From NCBI GenBank assembly GCA_945876755.1, contig CAMCPM010000010.1, positions 1 to 64,000 of the forward strand: a stretch of DNA of 64,000 nt, in the 5' to 3' direction. The position numbers were made by a program, and so were the translations under genes. Position 1 is the first letter of the stretch; every line of letters begins with the position of its first letter. This DNA is from an uncultured Clostridia bacterium (lineage in GTDB: Bacteria > Bacillota > Clostridia > Oscillospirales > Ruminococcaceae). This document shows positions 46,068 through 54,781 of the stretch, one piece after another. The notes under the pieces were generated by a model. The model worked only from the letters and a program-made list of their open reading frames with translations, did no database searches and was not told where the DNA came from.

Positions 46068-47084
46068 TTACTTTGTTTCCGCAGCGCTTTTTTCGTTAAG
46101 AGAAGCAAGTGAAGCGGTTATTTCTTCAACTACCTTGCCCTCAACGCAGTTTTTAGCCTGACGTATAGCGTTATAAAAAGCGGTTGCATTGGACGAGCCA
46201 TGCGCCTTGATAACAGGCTTTGAGATACCGAGAAGCACTGCTCCGCCTACCTCAGTGTAGTCCATCTTTTTGCGGAACGCCTTGATTTTTTTCATTATCA
46301 TAAGCGCCGCAAGCTTTCCGCCAAAGCTTGTCATAAGCATATCCTTGAGAGTATGACTGAAATAAGAACCCATACCCTCGTAAAGCTTCAGAACAACGTT
46401 TCCGGTAAACCCGTCGGAAACAACGACCTCGCAGGCGCCGAAAGGAATTTCTCTTGCTTCGAGATTTCCGTAAAAGCTTACGGGAGCATTTTTGAACTGC
46501 TTGTAAGCTTCAAGCTCAAGTTCTCTGCCCTTGGTGTCCTCAGAGCCAACGTTCACCAAACCAACCTTAGGCGAAGCAACACCCATGACTTTGTTCATAT
46601 AGCAGCTGCCCATAATACCGAACTGTACCAGCATTTCGGGGCGGCAGTCAACATTTGCGCCCCCGTCAACAAGTATCATGTGACCCTTGTCCGTAGGCAT
46701 TATCGGAGCCAAAGCTGCACGCTTTACACCCTTGATTCGCTTTGCTATAAAGGTTGCGCCGACTACCAGAGCGCCGGTACTTCCTGCGGATACAAAAGCG
46801 TCGCCCTGACCCTCGGCAAGAGCTTTCAAGCCCACAGCCATCGAGCAGTCGGACTTTTCTTTGATTACCATTGTAGGCTCTTCGTGAATGTCTATGACCG
46901 ACTCGGTATGTATTATGGATATTTTGTCAAGACTTATGCCGTTTTCGGCGGCAGTATCCCTGATTATCTTTTCGTTTCCCGTGAGGACTACCTCAACATC
47001 AAGCTTTGCAACAGCCTCGGCTGCGCCCTTAATGACCTCAAGCGGAGCGTTATCGCCGCCAAATGCGTCAACAATTATTTTCAT
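46068..47084 (-). CDS. plsX: Phosphate acyltransferase PlsX
   Basis: MKIIVDAFGGDNAPLEVIKGAAEA...VVSDGFTGNVVLKLYEGMG. Confidence 0.98.
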   Translation of the reverse strand: MKIIVDAFGGDNAPLEVIKGAAEAVAKLDVEVVLTGNEKIIRDTAAENGISLDKISIIHTESVIDIHEEPTMVIKEKSDCSMAVGLKALAEGQGDAFVSAGSTGALVVGATFIAKRIKGVKRAALAPIMPTDKGHMILVDGGANVDCRPEMLVQFGIMGSCYMNKVMGVASPKVGLVNVGSEDTKGRELELEAYKQFKNAPVSFYGNLEAREIPFGACEVVVSDGFTGNVVLKLYEGMGSYFSHTLKDMLMTSFGGKLAALMIMKKIKAFRKKMDYTEVGGAVLLGISKPVIKAHGSSNATAFYNAIRQAKNCVEGKVVEEITASLASLNEKSAAETK

Positions 47085-47116
47085 AGCTTTACTTCCTTTC
47101 GGTTAGTTACTTTATT

Positions 47117-48445
47117 TTACCGTTCTTTCATGTACCCCTCAAACGCTTCAAGCGCCCTGTCGGCAATGACCTGATAGCGTTCCTGCTTGTCCTTTATGCG
47201 GACGCCGATGTCGGGGAGTATTCCCATATTTGCCCCCATAGGCTGGAAATTCTCTACCGTTTCATCAGAAATATATCTCGCCAAAGCACCTATCATTGTT
47301 TCCTGAGGAAGAATAAGCGTACTCTTCCCCTGTAAGCTTCTCGCCATGTTCAGACCTGCCATAATGCCGCTTGCCGCTGACTCCATGTAACCCTCAACGC
47401 CTGTTATCTGTCCTGCAAAGAAAAGATTTTTCCGAGCTTTGAGGGAGAAATCACCGTTAAGCACCTTTGGCGAATTAATAAACGAGTTGCGGTGCATTAC
47501 GCCGTACCGCACAAACTCTGCGTTGGCAAGTCCGGGAATCATCGAGAAAACCCGCTTCTGCTCACCAAATTTCAGATTTGTCTGAAAGCCCACAATATTA
47601 TAAAGCGTGCCGCCGCTGTTCTCCTTGCGAAGCTGTACGACAGCATACGGACGTTTTCCCGTCACGGGGTCGTTAAGTCCAACAGGCTTCATTGCCCCGT
47701 AGCGCATGGTTTCCTCGCCGCGCTTTGCAAGCACTTCAATAGGCATACAGCCCTCATAAACTGTAAAATCATCTCCGCCCTTGGGCTTTTGCATATCAAA
47801 CTCATGAAGCGGAGCAGATTCCGCATTTTTCAGCTCATTCCAGAAATCAAGGTACTCCTCTTTTGTGAACGGGCAGTTGATGTAGTCGTCATCGCCCCTG
47901 CCGTAACGTGCCGCAAAGAAAATTCTGTCCTTGTCCAAAGATTCATAGGTAACTATAGGCGCAGCCGCGTCGTGAAAGCTAAGATATCCTCCGCAGAGCT
48001 TTTCAATGCTCTCGGCAAGACCTCCCGAGGTAAGCGGACCCGTTGCGATAATGACGTTCCCATCGGGGATTTCGGTGACCTCGCCGCACTTGACGGTAAT
48101 ATTCGGCTCGGACTTGATTTTCTCCGTCACAAGATTGGAAAATCTCTCTCTGTCAACAGCAAGCGCTCCACCTGCCGGGACCTTGGTCTCCTCGGCACAG
48201 GGAACAGTCAGCGAACCAAGCCTGCGCATTTCCTCTTTGAGAAGTCCTGCCGCCGAATTGATACGAGAAGCTTTCAGCGAATTCGAGCAGACAAGCTCCG
48301 CAAAGCCGTTGTATTTATGCGCAGGGGTGAATTTCACAGGCTTCATTTCCCACAAGTCCACCTGAAATCCTGCCTTTGCAAGCTGCCAAGCCGCTTCACA
48401 GCCTGCCAAACCTGCACCTATTACGGTAATTTTATCCATATTCAT
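47117..48445 (-). CDS. trmFO: Methylenetetrahydrofolate-tRNA-(uracil-5-)-methyltransferase TrmFO
   Basis: ITVIGAGLAGCEAAWQLAKAGFQVDLWEMKPVKFTPAH...FAELVCSNSLK. Confidence 0.98.
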   Translation of the reverse strand: MNMDKITVIGAGLAGCEAAWQLAKAGFQVDLWEMKPVKFTPAHKYNGFAELVCSNSLKASRINSAAGLLKEEMRRLGSLTVPCAEETKVPAGGALAVDRERFSNLVTEKIKSEPNITVKCGEVTEIPDGNVIIATGPLTSGGLAESIEKLCGGYLSFHDAAAPIVTYESLDKDRIFFAARYGRGDDDYINCPFTKEEYLDFWNELKNAESAPLHEFDMQKPKGGDDFTVYEGCMPIEVLAKRGEETMRYGAMKPVGLNDPVTGKRPYAVVQLRKENSGGTLYNIVGFQTNLKFGEQKRVFSMIPGLANAEFVRYGVMHRNSFINSPKVLNGDFSLKARKNLFFAGQITGVEGYMESAASGIMAGLNMARSLQGKSTLILPQETMIGALARYISDETVENFQPMGANMGILPDIGVRIKDKQERYQVIADRALEAFEGYMKER

Positions 48446-48637
48446 TTATCCTTGTTTTCTAAAAACCTTTGGGTCTTCAGCATAAAATTCAATATATCCA
48501 CACTTGGGACAACCATAACAATTTACCGCACTTGCCTTGTTGTCGTCAATCAGCTTTCGTGATGTGTTCTCAACCCGAAACGGCATCATTATCATCGTAT
48601 CACTGCACAATTCTGTATTACATTTGGGACAATTCAT
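48446..48637 (-). CDS. Small zinc-ribbon protein
   Basis: MNCPKCNTELCSDTMIMM...NCYGCPKCGYIEFY; two CxxC pairs. Confidence 0.8.
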   Translation of the reverse strand: MNCPKCNTELCSDTMIMMPFRVENTSRKLIDDNKASAVNCYGCPKCGYIEFYAEDPKVFRKQG

Positions 48638-48655
48638 ATCAATACCCCTTTTAGA

Positions 48656-50734
48656 TTACTTTTCCCTTTTAATAGCAACCTCGTAGCCGCAGCCGTCTTT
48701 TAAGCAGAACATTTTGCCGCCCTTTTTAAACAGCGTCGTGCCGTCGTTGCACTTGGGACACTTGTCGGAAACGGGAGTATCCCACGTCATAAAATCGCAG
48801 GTCGGATTATCCTCACAGCCGAAATATTTCTTGCCCTTTTTGGACTTTTTCTGAAGCACCTTTTTGTGGCACTTGGGACAAACTCCGCCTGTGTCCTTGA
48901 CGATACGCTTGGTGTTGGTACAATCGGGAAAACCGCTGCACGCAAGGAATTTGCCGAAACGTCCGATTTTGATGACCATAGGCTTTCCGCAGACCTCGCA
49001 GACCTCGCTTGTTTCCTCGTCGGGAACTTTTACACGCTTGCCGTCCATAGCCTTTTCAGCCTTTTCGAGAGTCACGGAAAAATCGCCGTAAAAGTCACTG
49101 AGAGTATCGACCCAATTTCTTTCGCCGACTTCTATCTGGTCAAGATTGCTTTCCATATTCGCCGTAAATTTCGAGTCCACGATATGCTTGAAGTGCTGCT
49201 TCATAAGGTCGGTTGTCACCTCGCCCAGTCCCGTTGGACGAAGCTGCTTTCCGTCGCGTTCAACGTAAAAACGGTTTATGATTGTTGATATAGTCGGCGC
49301 ATATGTGGACGGACGTCCAATGCCGTTTTCTTCAAGCGCCTTGATGAGAGTTGCTTCGGTATAGCGTGCAGGGGGCTGTGTGAAATGCTGGTGACCCTCG
49401 ATATTTTTAAGCTTCAGCACGTCCCCCGTCTCAATATTTGGAAGTACCTTGCCCTCTTCCTCATTTTTGGATTCCTCATAAAGCACAGTAAAGCCGTCAA
49501 ACTTTACAGAGAAGCCTGTTGCTCTGAAATTGCAGCCGTTTGCGTCAATATCTACCGAAACTGTATCAAGAACTGCATTTGCCATCTGGCTTGCGATGAA
49601 GCGTTCCCAGATAAGCTTGTAAAGCTTATACTGCTCGGTGGTAAGGCTGTCCTTTACACGTTCGGGAGTGAGTCCGGGCATGGACGGTCTTATCGCTTCG
49701 TGAGCGTCCTGAGCATTGGATTTGGATTTATAAATTTTCGGCGTAGTCGGAACATAGTTCTTGCCGTAAGTTTCGTTGATATAATCATATGCCGCAGCTC
49801 TTGCTTCATCGGAAATACGCAAACTGTCTGTTCTCATGTATGTGATAAGACCGACTGCGCCCATTCCCTCAATGTCAACGCCTTCATAAAGAGTCTGAGC
49901 GGCTTTCATGGTTTTCGCTGCCGCAAAGCCAAGCTTTTTGGAAGCCTCCTGCTGCATTGTAGAAGTGGTGAACGGAGGTGCAGGAGATTTTCTGCGGACG
50001 GATTTTTTTACGTCCGTGACCTTATATTCGGCACCCTCTATGCGCTTGAGTACCGCATCGGTATCAGCCTGAGAGTGAAGCTCGGTCTTTTCGCCGTTTA
50101 TACCAGTAAAAGAAGCGTCAAACTGTTTCTTTGATGAGGGCGCAGTCATTTTCGCGTCAATAGACCAATACTCCTCGGGCTTGAAGCTGTTTATCTGCTT
50201 TTCACGGTCAACGATAAGCGAAACCGCAACCGACTGTACACGTCCAGCCGAAAGACCGCGGCGAACCTTTTTCCAAAGGAACGGTGAAAGCTTATATCCC
50301 ACGATCCTGTCCAGAATACGGCGTGCCTGCTGTGCGTTGACAAGGTCGATATCAATTGAACGTGGATGCGCCATACCGTTCTGTACACCTGTTTTTGTTA
50401 TCTCGTTAAATGTCACACGGTTTACCTCGTCAACCGGAAGTCCAAGTACCTGCGCAAGATGCCAGGAAATAGCTTCTCCCTCACGGTCGGGGTCGGTTGC
50501 GAGGTAGACAAAATCGGACTTTTCCGCTTCCTTTTTAAGGCTTGCGATAAGCTCCTCCTTGCCTTTGATGTCGGTATATACAGGTTCAAAACCGTTGTCA
50601 ACATCAACCCCCAGCTTTGATTTGGGCAGGTCGCGGACGTGTCCCATTGAAGCGACGACTTCATATCCGCTTCCGAGATATTTTTTTATGGTTTTTGCCT
50701 TTGCAGGCGACTCAACAATTACAAGTTTTGACAT
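48656..50734 (-). CDS. topA: DNA topoisomerase I with three C-terminal zinc fingers
   Basis: KLVIVESPAKAKTIKKYLG...LITYMRTDS; CEVCGKPM, CPKCHKKV, CPKCNDGT. Confidence 0.99.
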   Translation of the reverse strand: MSKLVIVESPAKAKTIKKYLGSGYEVVASMGHVRDLPKSKLGVDVDNGFEPVYTDIKGKEELIASLKKEAEKSDFVYLATDPDREGEAISWHLAQVLGLPVDEVNRVTFNEITKTGVQNGMAHPRSIDIDLVNAQQARRILDRIVGYKLSPFLWKKVRRGLSAGRVQSVAVSLIVDREKQINSFKPEEYWSIDAKMTAPSSKKQFDASFTGINGEKTELHSQADTDAVLKRIEGAEYKVTDVKKSVRRKSPAPPFTTSTMQQEASKKLGFAAAKTMKAAQTLYEGVDIEGMGAVGLITYMRTDSLRISDEARAAAYDYINETYGKNYVPTTPKIYKSKSNAQDAHEAIRPSMPGLTPERVKDSLTTEQYKLYKLIWERFIASQMANAVLDTVSVDIDANGCNFRATGFSVKFDGFTVLYEESKNEEEGKVLPNIETGDVLKLKNIEGHQHFTQPPARYTEATLIKALEENGIGRPSTYAPTISTIINRFYVERDGKQLRPTGLGEVTTDLMKQHFKHIVDSKFTANMESNLDQIEVGERNWVDTLSDFYGDFSVTLEKAEKAMDGKRVKVPDEETSEVCEVCGKPMVIKIGRFGKFLACSGFPDCTNTKRIVKDTGGVCPKCHKKVLQKKSKKGKKYFGCEDNPTCDFMTWDTPVSDKCPKCNDGTTLFKKGGKMFCLKDGCGYEVAIKREK

Positions 50735-50789
50735 TCAATTCAATCCTTTCAATCTATGAAAATCCGCTTTGCGGAATAAATTTACTTTT

Positions 50790-52028
50790 TTAAACAATAT
50801 ATCTTTGTCCGGGAGCAGACCTTACCACGCCCTCAATTTCAAGGTCGGTCAGCAGCATAAGCATATCGGAAATATCCATCTCACACTCCGCTGCAAGCTC
50901 GTCTGCCAGAAGCGGCTTGCCTGCCTTTTTCAATATATTGCAGACCATTGCTTCGTCCTCGTTAAGTACAGATACGTCAAAATCTTCGGCATCATCTTCA
51001 GTCTGCACAGGAGGGTTAAACGTTTCAGTTTTTTCCTGTACTTCAGCATAAGGGTCAATGCGCATCGCCTGCTTGTACACCGTGCTTGTTCTTCCGTTGG
51101 GAAGCTTCGCCGTAACCGCTGCGTGTGCATTTGCTATTTTATGTCCGTAATTTTCATAATATTCATACACAATATCCCTTACGCCGCAAAGACATACAGC
51201 ACCGTCCCTTATCAGAGAAACATTTCCTCCGTAGCGTTTGTCAAACAGGTCGTGGGGAGCAAGCGCAAATATATCCTTGCCCTGACTGAGCGCAAGATTT
51301 GCGGTAATAAGTGCGCCGCTTTTCACCGCTGCCTCTGCAACTATCGTACCGAGAGAAAGTCCCGAAAGTATTCTGTTCCGTGCAGGAAAAGATACAGGAT
51401 TCCCCCCTGTCAGCGGATAATATTCCGAAATAAACAGACCGTTTGCTTCGATTTCCTCACGGTAACAGGTATTTTCCTTAGGGTAATCACGGTCGAGTCC
51501 GCAGCCGAGAACTGCAATTGTTTTTCCGCCGTTTCTTACAGCTGCAAGGTTTGCGGTAATATCAATACCCACTGCAAAACCGCTTACAATTGTTATTCCA
51601 AGACTGCAAAGCTCCTTAACAAGCGCCGCAGTTACCTTTACGCTGTACTCGGACGGTTTTCTCGTACCTACTACCGACAGACTGAAATCATTCTCAAGGC
51701 AGCTCAAATCTCCGCGGCAGAAAAGCACCGCAGGAGGATTATATATGTTTTTCAGTCTTTCGGGGTACGCCTCGTCATCAAAAGTAAGAATATAAATATT
51801 GTGCTTTTCGCAGTATGAAACAAGCTCGTTTAACTGTTCGGGAGTTGTTCTTTCATCCGCTTTTCTTTCTTTTTCGGTCAGCATTTTTTTACGAAAGTCC
51901 GCATTATCAAGCGCACTGCAAGCTTCCGAAACTGTACCGAAGCCGGAAACAGCTTCCCATATTCTGCTGTTTCCGCAGCCGAAGCAGTTTACGATACGAA
52001 GCCATTCTAAAACATTCTGTCCGTTCAT
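50790..52028 (-). CDS. dprA: DNA processing protein DprA
   Basis: LSVVGTRKPSEYSVKVTAALVKEL...TIVSGFAVGIDITANLAA...TIVAEAAVKSGALITANLAL. Confidence 0.97.
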   Translation of the reverse strand: MNGQNVLEWLRIVNCFGCGNSRIWEAVSGFGTVSEACSALDNADFRKKMLTEKERKADERTTPEQLNELVSYCEKHNIYILTFDDEAYPERLKNIYNPPAVLFCRGDLSCLENDFSLSVVGTRKPSEYSVKVTAALVKELCSLGITIVSGFAVGIDITANLAAVRNGGKTIAVLGCGLDRDYPKENTCYREEIEANGLFISEYYPLTGGNPVSFPARNRILSGLSLGTIVAEAAVKSGALITANLALSQGKDIFALAPHDLFDKRYGGNVSLIRDGAVCLCGVRDIVYEYYENYGHKIANAHAAVTAKLPNGRTSTVYKQAMRIDPYAEVQEKTETFNPPVQTEDDAEDFDVSVLNEDEAMVCNILKKAGKPLLADELAAECEMDISDMLMLLTDLEIEGVVRSAPGQRYIV

Positions 52029-52044
52029 TTTGCAGCTCCTTTCG

Positions 52045-52830
52045 TCACTTCATAAGCTCCCACATAATAATTCCGGCAGCCATTGCAGCATTGAGAGAAT
52101 TAACATTTCCCTGCATTTTTATTGTAACTCTTTCACTGCACATAGAACTTACCTCCCGAGGCAGACCGTTTCCTTCGTTGCCTATCAGAACAGCACCGCC
52201 TTTAGAGAAATCACATTCGGTAAGCGAAACTGCGTCAGGATCTATTACAGCAGCAAATGTGGGTACTCCCCTTTTCTCAAACAACGGAAAAACCTCGTCA
52301 AACTTAACCTCGGAAACGTTCAGTCTGAACAGGCTTCCCATAGTAGAACGCACGACCTTAGGATTATACAGGTCGCAGCAGTCAGCGAGGAAAACAGCGT
52401 CAACTCCTACTGCATCGGCGGTACGGATAACAGTACCAAGATTTCCGGGATCCTGCAGCGAATGGAGCAGCAGGTACTTTCCCCCGTTTTTTATTGTATC
52501 AGAAAATAACGGTTTGTCAAGAGTCCTGCATATTGCAAAAATCCCCTGCGAATTTTCCGTTGCGGACATTTTATCAGCCAATTCGTCTGAGATGAGAAAA
52601 ACTCTTTCACGATCCTGAAAATTCAATGCTTCGCCATGCTGTGAAAGCCGTTCAAGGCAGTTCTCAGTCACAAAAACAGAGTGAAGCTCTGCATTTTCAG
52701 CAATTGCGTCGGCAACGAGCCGCACACCCTCAAGAGTAAACATACCGTTTTCCCTGCGATATTTTTTTCCGCTTAAAAGCTTCTGATAAAGCCTGATATT
52801 GGGGTTGTCCTTCGACGTGATCTCCTGCAT
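52045..52830 (-). CDS. TrmH/SpoU-family RNA methyltransferase
   Basis: LLLHSLQDPGNLGTVIRTADAVGVDAVFL...IGNEGNGLPREV...VTIKMQGNVNSLNAAMAAGI. Confidence 0.96.
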   Translation of the reverse strand: MQEITSKDNPNIRLYQKLLSGKKYRRENGMFTLEGVRLVADAIAENAELHSVFVTENCLERLSQHGEALNFQDRERVFLISDELADKMSATENSQGIFAICRTLDKPLFSDTIKNGGKYLLLHSLQDPGNLGTVIRTADAVGVDAVFLADCCDLYNPKVVRSTMGSLFRLNVSEVKFDEVFPLFEKRGVPTFAAVIDPDAVSLTECDFSKGGAVLIGNEGNGLPREVSSMCSERVTIKMQGNVNSLNAAMAAGIIMWELMK

Positions 52831-52911
52831 AACTCACCTTCCTAAAATATCACAATAAACTGCAAAAGTCAGAAGCAAAAAATTCACTTCTGACCTTTAA
52901 GCAATTTTCAA

Positions 52912-53265
52912 TTAAAGAGCAGCCTTTGCCTTTTCGGTAAGAGCTGTGAAACCTGCAGCATCGTTAATTGCAATCTCGGAAAGCATCTTTCTGTTGAGAG
53001 TGATGCCAGCCTTTTTAAGACCGTTCATGAATGTGGAATAGTTCATGCCGTTCATCTTGCAAGCTGCGGAAATTCTTGTGATCCAGAGCTTTCTGAAATC
53101 ACGCTTCTTGAGACGTCTGCCAACATAAGCGTAATTGCCGGATTTCATAACGGCTTCCTTAGCCATCTTGAAATGCTTGCTCTTAGCGCCCCAGTAACCC
53201 TTAGCAAGCTTTAATGTTTTATTTCTTCTCTTACGAGTAGCCATTGCTCCCTTAACACGAGCCAT
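52912..53265 (-). CDS. rplT: 50S ribosomal protein L20
   Basis: [62 protein letters not shown]. Confidence 0.99.
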   Translation of the reverse strand: MARVKGAMATRKRRNKTLKLAKGYWGAKSKHFKMAKEAVMKSGNYAYVGRRLKKRDFRKLWITRISAACKMNGMNYSTFMNGLKKAGITLNRKMLSEIAINDAAGFTALTEKAKAAL

Positions 53266-53316
53266 AATCTTTTACCTCCGTTTAATTAGTTGTAGTTGAT
53301 GTACAGCCGTTACCTA

Positions 53317-53514
53317 TTATTTGTAAGGGATAAGCTGCTTTACTGTTGCTGTATTTGCAGAGCCTGTATAGCCTGCTGCTCTGTTGATTCTCTTGCGCTT
53401 TGTAGCTTTCTGAGTAAGTCTGTGACGTCTGTTGGTCTTCTGGTACTTTACCATACCGCTCTTAGTGAGCTTGAAACGCTTTTTAGCGCCGGAATGTGTC
53501 TTCTGCTTTGGCAT
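53317..53514 (-). CDS. rpmI: 50S ribosomal protein L35
   Basis: [42 protein letters not shown]. Confidence 0.98.
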   Translation of the reverse strand: MPKQKTHSGAKKRFKLTKSGMVKYQKTNRRHRLTQKATKRKRINRAAGYTGSANTATVKQLIPYK

Positions 53515-53556
53515 AATATATCCTCCTTTAATTTAGACAAAAGCTGTCCTTGCTGT

Positions 53557-54081
53557 TTATTTTGAAGCCTTCGGGGAAACGAACATAACAAGTGCACGTC
53601 CCTCCATTTTGCACGGCTTTTCAACAATACCTGCTTCCGAGCAAGCCTCCTTGAACTTTTCAAGAAGCTCCTCGCCGAGGTGCGGATGAGCAATAGCACG
53701 CTTTCTGAAACGAACGGAAACCTTTATCTTGTCGCCTGATTTCAAGAACTTGATCGCCTGATTCACCTTAGTATTGAAATCGTTGGTATCAATTGTGGAA
53801 AACATTCTGATCTCCTTGATCTCAACGACCTTCTGGTTCTTTCTGGCTTCCTTTTCACGCTTGCTCTGTTCAAAAACATACTTGCCGTAGTCCATGATCT
53901 TACACACGGGCGGAACCGCCTGCGGTGCGATCTTGACCAGATCAAATTCCTTTTCTTCCGCAAGCTTTAAAGCTTCTTTAGCCGACATAACGCCGAGCTG
54001 TGTTCCGTCATTATCGATAACACGGATTTCCTTGTCTCGGATTTCTTCATTGATCTGAACTTCTTTGCTGCTGTTGCTTAT
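53557..54081 (-). CDS. infC: Translation initiation factor IF-3 (probable AUA start)
   Basis: INEEIRDKEIRVIDNDGTQLGVMSAKEALKLAEEKEFDLVKIAPQAVPPVCKIMDYGKYVFEQSKREKEARKNQK; no in-frame ATG near the expected start; GGGGGTG six nt before ATA. Confidence 0.95.
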   Translation of the reverse strand: MSNSSKEVQINEEIRDKEIRVIDNDGTQLGVMSAKEALKLAEEKEFDLVKIAPQAVPPVCKIMDYGKYVFEQSKREKEARKNQKVVEIKEIRMFSTIDTNDFNTKVNQAIKFLKSGDKIKVSVRFRKRAIAHPHLGEELLEKFKEACSEAGIVEKPCKMEGRALVMFVSPKASK

Positions 54082-54099
54082 GGTAAGCACCCCCAAAAT

Positions 54100-54137
54100 A
54101 AATAAAAAATGAGCGGAACAGAACTGCACCGCTCATA
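54100..54137 (-). terminator. Leader terminator/attenuator upstream of infC
   Basis: Minus strand TGAGCGGTGCAGTTCTGTTCCGCTCATTTTTT. Confidence 0.85.
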
Positions 54138-54269
54138 CTGATATCATAATCCATGCGCACAGATTCCCCAATGCGCCGAAATTCAATCAAGTATTGACCT
54201 CTGCGCGCCGGTGCGGCAGGGTGAGAACGGAAAGTTCTGCTTTATTTTCATCAAGGCAAATTGCCAACG
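54100..54269 (-). ncRNA. Structured 5' leader of infC-rpmI-rplT (L20-leader-type autoregulatory region)
   Basis: ~170-nt leader between a consensus promoter and an intrinsic terminator, before infC; GC-rich core CACCCTGCCGCACCGGCGCGCAGAGG. Confidence 0.65.
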
Positions 54270-54275
54270 AATATT

Positions 54276-54304
54276 ATTATAACCCATTCAGTTCCGTTTG
54301 TCAA
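54276..54304 (-). promoter_or_regulatory. Exact-consensus sigma-A promoter of the infC operon
   Basis: Minus strand TTGACA-N17-TATAAT. Confidence 0.92.
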
Positions 54305-54322
54305 TACCTTTTTTAAATTTTT

Positions 54323-54754
54323 TTATTCAGCCGCAGTTGTCTCTTCCGGAGCAGCCATAGCGTTGGTTTTCAGCTTGGTCTGATAAGCTTCGTTATCGAA
54401 CCACGAATCCAGGACCTCCACCGAAATGGAATAACCGTTATCGGTCTTGACATACTCGGTTATTTCTCCGCTTGTGATAAGAGACACGATTTTTTCTGTA
54501 GACAGATTAAGATACTCGCCTGCCTCTGCCTCGGTAAGATACTTATTGTCGCCGAGAGCCATTTCAGACGGCATTGTTATGTTGTTGTTTGCCGCAAACT
54601 GGGTTTCGGTCATAGTTTTGTTAAGCTTTTTAATGTTTCCGCCGATATTAAGACCTGCGATAAGAATACAGATGCCGAGGAAAATCATTCCGAGAAATGT
54701 TGCGTTGATACCGCCCGAGCGCTTTACCGGACGTGGGTTTGACTTATTAGCCAT
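54323..54754 (-). CDS. Membrane protein with MerR/excisionase-like helix-turn-helix
   Basis: TM INATFLGMIFLGICILIAGL; KYLTEAEAGEYLNLSTEKIVSLITSGEITEYVKTDNGYSISVEVLDSWF. Confidence 0.7.
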   Translation of the reverse strand: MANKSNPRPVKRSGGINATFLGMIFLGICILIAGLNIGGNIKKLNKTMTETQFAANNNITMPSEMALGDNKYLTEAEAGEYLNLSTEKIVSLITSGEITEYVKTDNGYSISVEVLDSWFDNEAYQTKLKTNAMAAPEETTAAE

Positions 54755-54781
54755 CAGAAAGCCTCCTTAAACGTCTTGAAA

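Noticed and set aside
46353-48562. Plus-strand ORFs of 273 and 356 aa antisense to plsX and trmFO
   Set aside because: Shadow ORFs with Cys/Arg/His-rich nonsense composition; opposite strand encodes well-conserved enzymes.
50769-51818. 349-aa plus-strand ORF antisense to dprA
   Set aside because: Composition typical of antisense translation; dprA motifs on the minus strand are clear.
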